Shown here: positions 57,650 through 64,000 of the stretch, piece after piece
Position numbering within the stretch: position 1 is the stretch's first letter
Layout: each line of letters opens with the position of its first letter
NCBI GenBank assembly: GCA_028829895.1
Contig: CM054177.1
Span: 76,314,663 to 76,378,662, forward strand
Direction: 5' to 3'
DNA from: Sinotaia quadrata
Lineage: Eukaryota > Mollusca > Gastropoda > Architaenioglossa > Viviparidae
Length of the DNA: 64,000 nt
Notes under the pieces: generated by a model
Told to the model about the DNA's origin: nothing
Seen by the model: only the letters and a program-made list of their open reading frames with translations
Databases searched by the model: none
Translations under genes and position numbers: made by a program

Positions 57650-59890
57650 ATACCGATTGCTAACGATTCACAACAGTTCTCAATCGATGTACGTGTAGTG
57701 TTCCTAAATGAATGATCCTGTTGATCAGAAAATCAATGTGCACGTGTTTCCAAAATGCTTTCATTAATAATATTTCATGACTGTTGAAGCGTTTCTATTG
57801 AAACAAAGGAAACAAAAATATTACAAAAGTCGGTAATCAATGGCTTGCTCCACGATCTTGTTTCTGAACAACAACACAACAAAATAATAACACTGCAACA
57901 GGTTTTCAAGTTTAATTAGATATTCACTTTTACAAAATGTGCTATTCTCAGTTGACCCATTTTAAGTATTGACAAATGCTAATTAATAATTCAGTTAGGA
58001 AACATACAGCAGGGGAATATTTTGTTTCAAATACTCAACCTTGAAAGATGTGTATTAACCATATCTTCCTTAACTGACAAAATTAATCTAAATCTGCACC
58101 AAACAATTTCTATGTGTAATTTACCATAATGAAACAAAAGAAATTAGTATTTTATCATGCCCTGGCACCCATCACTTCCTATGCCGGTTTACGAAAGATC
58201 CCCAGTAATAAAAAAAATAAATGGATGATGGACACACCAACAACATTGGTTTCACAGGCTGCGTAATGAATGGCTCGAGATTATGACCCTCAGTGTCTCC
58301 ACCAACAATTAACAAAATGTGGACAGTACAAACATTACAGAATGATAATACATAAATATGAAATGATAAGAATTTAACAGTGAGATGAGTAAAAATGAAA
58401 ATAAGAACTTTATGAAACAGTAACACGAAATTAAGTAAAAGAGAAGTGGTATTAATTTAAGGGATGTTGTCCAATGCAATCATACAGGAATAGCTAACCT
58501 AATACTGTCATTGCATGAAATGTAAATGTACTGAGTCTGATAGTAACTCTCTAGGCACTAAGTGGTCCTAACTTTGATGAACAGATCACCAAGGTACAAA
58601 TCCCATTGGGATCAGGGGTCACAATACATAAGTTAGTATGAACATGTTTCCACTTTTTAACCCACAGTACTTACTGATATTCTTTCCTAAGAAAATCCCC
58701 TCAGAGTCACCCTTTGACAGAAGGTACCATACATTTCGAGTTTACCAAAATATCATAAAAATGGCATACACATTAAATGAATTATGACTGCAACCATGAA
58801 GAGCACTTTTATTTTCATATCAACATCAATAAAAATGCATGCTGCAGTCCTGCAATAAAATGTACTAATCAAAACAATTTCTGACCATAATTTGAGGTCT
58901 CAATTTATTGTTAAAAGAATAAGGAATTCTGCTATAATGAAATAACTTCTATCAACATTCTGGAGAACTGGAGAAGGCAAGCAAGGAGCCAGTTTACGAG
59001 TTTCTCTTTGGTTAAGAGAGAAGTTGGTGTTCACCCCCTGAATACCTTTATTCCAAATAAATATTCCTTTGAGTTTAAATGACTGCATTTCCTCGTGAGT
59101 GTCTACTTTGTGATGATAATTAATAAATCACAAGGACAGACGCTGAGAACTACTGGTGTGGATCTTCGCTCCAGTTTTAACATAAAAATGGGCACACTAA
59201 CATTTAAGATGTCCATGACAGATATGAATAAAACTACTTTTTTGCCCTGATGCAATATGGTCATTACATTGCCATTAAAATAAACCACAGTACCGTAACA
59301 TAACTTTTCTTTAAGCAAAACTTTTCTTTAAGCAACATATTTGAAAACCAATATTTTTACAGTCAAAGGTGCGGACAAAAAGCAAGTTGGTAATATATAT
59401 ATTCTGATGGATGCAACCACAATTGAACTGAAAAAATGACTATTATATATCTTTGAAATTATGACAGTGACTTACTGCATCACAATTAGAAATTGAAAAG
59501 CATTTCATATTGCTTGCCCTCTAGAATTAGTTCGTATCAATTTAATACTCGCTTTAGCGTAAGTTGATTTCACAATCGGACCACAAGTGTGCAGTTTTTT
59601 TTTTAAAGGATTAACGATTGTCTTCTTAGCTCATCAGGGTGATTTGGTGACCCTATTAGATGTTAGTAGTGTGTGGCTTCATTACTACCCTCTTTTCTAA
59701 TTCTGTAAGATTTATTTCAAAGCAAAAAAGAAACAAGTACATTTTATCAAAAGGAGTTCATGAAGTAGATTTAATGAATTGTAACAATGAATTTTTATTT
59801 TAAAATGGGATTTTTACACATCCTAACCTCTGAGCACTTATTAAATATTAATTTACAAACTAAGTTCATGACTTACATCATACTCTTTAT
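57650..59890. other. Region with no recognised gene
   Basis: AT-rich and notably free of tandem repeats compared with its neighbours. Short open frames (58172-58426, 58900-59088, 59103-59318, minus) lack recognisable content. Could be intron or untranslated sequence. Confidence 0.45.
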
Positions 59891-59894
59891 TCCA

Positions 59895-60355
59895 TTTGTT
59901 TTGGGTTTGTGTGTTTGTTTTGCGTATTTGTTTTGGGTTTGTGTGTTTGTTTTGCGTGTCTGTTTTGGGTTTGCTTGAGTGTTTGTTATATATGTTTGTT
60001 TTGTGTTCTTGCTTTGTGTGTTTGTTTTGTGTTTGTGTGTTTATTTTGCGTGTCTGTTTTGTGTTTGCTTGAGTGTTTGTTATATATGTTTGTTTTGTGT
60101 GCTTGCTTTGTGTGTTTGTTTTGTGTTTGTGTTTGTTTTGCGTGTCTGTTTTGTATTTGCTTGAGTGTTTGTTATATATGTTTGTTTTGTGTGCTTGCTT
60201 TGTGTGTTTGTTTTGTGCTTGTGTGTTTGTTTTGCGTGTCTGTTTTGTGTTTGAGTGTTTGTTTTGTGTGTTCGTTTGTTTTGTGTGCATGTTTTGTGTG
60301 TTTGTTTAGTATGCTAGTTTGTTTATGTGTTTGTTTGTGTCGTTTTGTGTTTTGT
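59895..60355. repeat. Nested TGTTTGTTTTG minisatellite with about 95-110-bp higher-order unit
   Basis: Short TTTGTTTTGTGTG repeats are organised in three larger units, each containing TTGCTTGAGTGTTTGTTATA and TATGTTTGTTTTGTG. Long Cys/Phe/Val frames on plus and Asn/Thr/Lys frames on minus are repeat artefacts. Confidence 0.9.
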
Positions 60356-60479
60356 TTTTTTCTTCTTTTTGTCGACTGTGGACGATCAATAGGTCTCAGA
60401 AGACCCGCGTCACAAAAACAAAGGAGTGGCGGTCAGATCGATGGCCGTAACATGACAGCCTTGCAAAGCATGTAGAAAG

Positions 60480-63180
60480 TGACGTTGGCATTAGTTATGT
60501 TTTCATGTTTACAACATAAAGTATTGCTATTTTTTTTGTCCTTAATTATTTTTTAATGGATTTTTTAAAAATCATTTTATCACCATTTACTCGGGTACCT
60601 GGTTTTTATTCTCCCTAAAATGGGAGATGCCCGGAAGTTAAGTTCTTTTTTGGCACGCGCATGCTTTATTACATTAAAACTGTTCGCTTCCATGCATTCT
60701 TTATTCCTGCCATAATAGATGTGAGTGCTTAAAGTGCACGCGTACTTACATAATTAAATCACGTGACAGAACGTAGCAGTCTACAGTGCAACCTTTCTGT
60801 AACTGCCATTGGATTCTGCTGAAAGTGCTGAGATCCATGAGCAGGATAAATTCTTGTGGGGACTCTAGGTAAGTGTGGGATGCTGTGTGTGTGCTATGAC
60901 GTACCTGGAGGATAGGACGAATTGTATCTTCTAAGTGGAAGAAGATTCATAGACAACCAGCTGCACTTGCTTTAAGAATTGGGTCCACTCAAGAAAGCTG
61001 AGTTACTGTGGGGAGCTGCTGCGAGGAGTATAAGTCGGACTCTGCCAAGTAACTATTGGAACCGTAAGAGCCTAATAAAAGGGCCAGGTGTTGGAAACTG
61101 TAACTAAAACTTTATCCACTTATTTTATTCAAGGACAGTGGTAAAGACTGAGTTTTGAGCATTGTACAAATTTGGACAAGAAACTGATTTGTGTTTATGC
61201 TGTGTAATTCGTATTGGACAAGAATTGTGACTAAGTGCTTGTGTTGTACATTCTTTGTGGATTATTCAAACATTCATGTGACGGTATGCAGAACTGTTAG
61301 TAGGCAAGGCCATTATCACAAGACTTTTAACTGCCAGCCAACTCTAACAAAGACAAGTCTACCGCTCACAGGCCGCTATCAGGTGAAACATTCTTATGTA
61401 TTTTCTGTGTAATCTGTACATGTTTTTCATGATTTCTTAAATTCCTTATCTATTTCTGATTCTTCTCTTTAATATCTTACATTGACTTAACTGTATTATT
61501 TATTTAGTTGGCTTATTGACATTGAGAATTTGTGTAAGCTAAACTAAATTGTGAAGATATTTCTCTGATGTAAAATTCCTAACAATTGTTCTGTGGAATT
61601 GACATGATATTTTCTTGATTGACTGAATTCTATGTATCTTGGATGAGATTGTGATTTCTGATAAATTGCCTTGTGTGTAATTTTGATGACATTAATCCTA
61701 AAACTATTTTTTAATTGTTATTTATTTTTCTTTAATAAATTGTTGATTTTATAACTATCCACTCTCGTTATATTGATAGAGAGGAGCTTGTGCATGACGA
61801 CGGGTGGGGGCTGCCAATGACGTAACGACAATAGAAAGACGGTTAAGTGCAAGTTCCCGTTGTCGTAGAGAGCTTATGTGTGAGGGGCTGGATTAAAGAC
61901 AAAGATTGACAAGATAATTCAATTAAGTTCTGTTAATCTAGACAGGTAACACTTGGACAGAGAGTTAATTAGTTAGCAGACTGTTCCAGGGATTGACCTA
62001 GTCGCTCTCGTAACCGCAAAGACAAAAGACCCCTGTCGGGTGACTGTGCGTGCTATTTGCATGAGAGGATTATTATTTATGTATTAATTATGAAATAAAA
62101 TATCATAAATTAATAATTAGCAATTAGCAGAGCAGACAGGAACACCTTTTTCACAGATACAGACCACAATTTTGAATAATAACTTTTTACATTTTAAACC
62201 TTGGAAAACACATCTGATTTTTCCCTGTTACTTTTGAGTTTCCCTCTCTACTTAGCTTGACTGGTATCTCACTATGTATAACACTCATTAATTAATGAAT
62301 TATTTTAACCAGATCAGTTACATAAATCTGATAACATAATGATTTTTTTTTAGCCAATGTATAGTGGTAGCTTTTCCATAAAAATGACACTGCAAACTTT
62401 AGTTTAACAAATTTATAGTGCTAGTTGTAAATTAAAATCTAATGTATTTTATTAGACATTTCTGATAACCATTTTATTTTTAATATTTGAAAGTAATAAA
62501 TAAATATAAAATGATTAAAGTAAGCACTTAGAGTATGGAATTATTTTATATTTAATATCAAAAGCATTCTGTCATCATATTTAAAAACAAAAATATTTAA
62601 AGAATTCTAATCACATTAAAAAAATAATTTGTATATATTTAAGATGATATTTTGTTGTATTTTTCAAAATCAAAACACATACTCCATATTGTTTATGATG
62701 CAATACCCACTTGACATTAATCAAGAATGGAAAGGTAATATAGAAAAAAGTAAATTTCACGATACAGCCATTAGAACTAGAAAACTTGTGCTTTAAATAA
62801 TACTGACTTATTCTGAACGTGGATAAATTTTGACAACAGTAGAGTTAGCTCTAAAATAACGATTGTTTCATAATTAAAACCTCTTAAATATGGCTAACTC
62901 TATAGCCTTCAATGCAGAGATTAACAAGAATTACAATGCAGAGAAATAGGCTAGATCGATGGATTCGTTTTTTCGAATTCAGACAAGTATAGCAATTACG
63001 AAGTAAAAGTAATTTAATTAAATTTCCAAAATCTTTCATAAATATATAGAATTCTTAAGGTGACCGAGTAAAAATATTATACAACGTACGGCTATCGCTT
63101 GATTGTATACATTTCACTGATATTTACTATCGTAGGTGATTGACCTCAGTGGTCTGGGCGCCATGAACGATGATATAGCG
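60480..63180. other. Region with no recognised gene
   Basis: At 60.7-62.1 kb lies a unique-looking stretch with a TAATAAAAGGG, an AATAAATTG and an AT-rich imperfect palindrome (about 62077-62118). It could be an old LTR-like remnant, but no second copy or target duplication was found in the window. Confidence 0.35.
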
Positions 63181-63227
63181 GTTGTAAAACGAATGTATTC
63201 TGAAATCTATTAGATGTGGGTCTAGCC

Positions 63228-63395
63228 AGTGCCGTCTTAACGCATGGGCCCGCTGGGCAGTTGCCCAGGGACCCCATGCTAATCAATATCTGTTGTGGCT
63301 GGCTGTCAATTTTATTCCTTTGAGTCGTTGTGTAGGTACCCCAATGCACTGCTTTGCCTGTGGGCCTATAATGCTTTTAAGACGGCCATGGATCT
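63228..63395. mobile_element. MITE-like element with GCCGTCTTAA inverted ends
   Basis: GCCGTCTTAA near 63231 and its reverse complement TTAAGACGGC near 63378-63387 are followed inward on both sides by GCAT-like and GGCCC segments, giving imperfect inverted repeats of about 15-30 bp around a roughly 160-bp element. No clear target duplication was found, so the superfamily is left open. Confidence 0.6.
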
Positions 63396-63399
63396 TGCA

Positions 63400-63545
63400 A
63401 CTTCAACGAGCAGCCATAGACGAGCTAGTGCAGTCTTGGAATGAGACGGACTAAAACAAGGAGTAGGTGGGCTAGTGCAGTCTTAGCGAGAGATAGATTA
63501 CTAGTACACGGAGTGTTCGGGCTAATGCAGTCTTAGTATGATTAC
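63400..63545. repeat. Degenerate tandem repeat, about 60-bp theme
   Basis: GGGCTAGTGCAGTCTTRG-type motif recurs three times (near 63424, 63470 and 63530). Confidence 0.7.
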
Positions 63546-63654
63546 ATCTCCTGGGTAGGGTTGGGTGGGGATGGCATAGAGACAGACTCTACCCTTATCA
63601 CGAAATTGGATCGTGTGAGTGATTTTAGTTGCTTAGGTAACTGATAAACAATGC

Positions 63655-63825
63655 GAGTCTGCTTATGAAACAACAGCGTTTCCTCTTACTTTTGTGTGAC
63701 GTTTGAGTCACTAGTGTACTTACTTAACGTGGGGAATCGTTTACCTGACTGTTAGCTTATAGAAGAAAAACAGCGTTTCCTATTACTTTTATGTAACGTT
63801 TGAGTCACTAGTGTGCTTAAGTGAA
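63655..63825. repeat. Tandem duplication, about 110-bp spacing
   Basis: Two copies of ACAGCGTTTCCTMTTACTTT followed by TGTRACGTTTGAGTCACTAG and TGTGCTTA-like sequence. Confidence 0.85.
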
Positions 63826-64000
63826 GAAGCAGTCACAAGAATTCATATTCAATATACGTCTAGAACTCTAGATTAAAAACAAAACAAAAATAAACCTATT
63901 TGTTTGCAGAATCCTCTTTGGTGGTAGGGCGGGAGTAGGGGGGGGGGGTGTCTTGTAAACGAGATTGAATATCTAGTTTGACTTTCTGTCTGTTAAACAA

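Noticed and set aside
58600..58625. CAGGGGTCACAA resembling the hAT-like MITE terminus
   Set aside because: No inverted partner nor target duplication nearby.
59853..60475. 188-codon Cys/Phe/Val frame and 145-codon Asn/Thr/Lys frame
   Set aside because: Both cover the nested TGTTTGTTTTG minisatellite; periodic peptides follow from the repeat.

Overview
This window is animal nuclear DNA. It is AT-rich, its genes are split by introns with GT-AG boundaries, and it is full of microsatellites, minisatellites and small transposon remnants, with no operons or bacterial signals. A mollusc, probably a gastropod, fits best. The chitin-binding modules are written in a mollusc-like style (C-[IV]-G-L-x-D-G), and the GPR180 and C2H2 proteins are clearly metazoan. 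The species cannot be named from sequence reading alone.

Left part (1-21.7 kb): two divergent genes share a ~0.9 kb intergenic region. On the minus strand is a GPR180 (intimal thickness-related receptor) orthologue. Seven coding exons are placed here with matching splice phases, including a 50-bp microexon at 2431-2480. The last exon(s) lie beyond the left edge. On the plus strand is a three-exon gene for a 931-residue nuclear protein with one AT-hook and ten C2H2 zinc fingers; its coding region is complete.

Middle (24.3-32.6 kb): a minus-strand secreted protein made of peritrophin/ChtBD2-type chitin-binding modules. It has a signal-peptide exon at 28475-28772, a second module near 26.56-26.75 kb and a third at 24360-24586. 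A possible 5' non-coding exon lies at 32257-32517.

Right half (33-64 kb): no convincing protein-coding exon. It holds a very dense set of minisatellites (units of about 27-75 bp), long CT and T-rich tracts, CA repeats, copies of a dispersed LTR-like element, a MITE-like element near 63.2-63.4 kb, and two GC-richer promoter-like patches (about 46.3 and 57.4 kb). Any genes here would have only small or untranslated exons in the window.

The most unusual observation is in GPR180. Introns 4 and 5 both open with a minisatellite whose repeat unit contains the last bases of the preceding exon plus the 5' splice site, so the exon-intron junction itself appears to have been tandemly amplified, twice independently. 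Other notable items are a 171-bp hAT-like MITE with a perfect 8-bp target duplication inside GPR180 intron 4, a 1.67-kb LTR-like element filling half of the zinc-finger gene's second intron, and a nested minisatellite at 51.7-53.0 kb.
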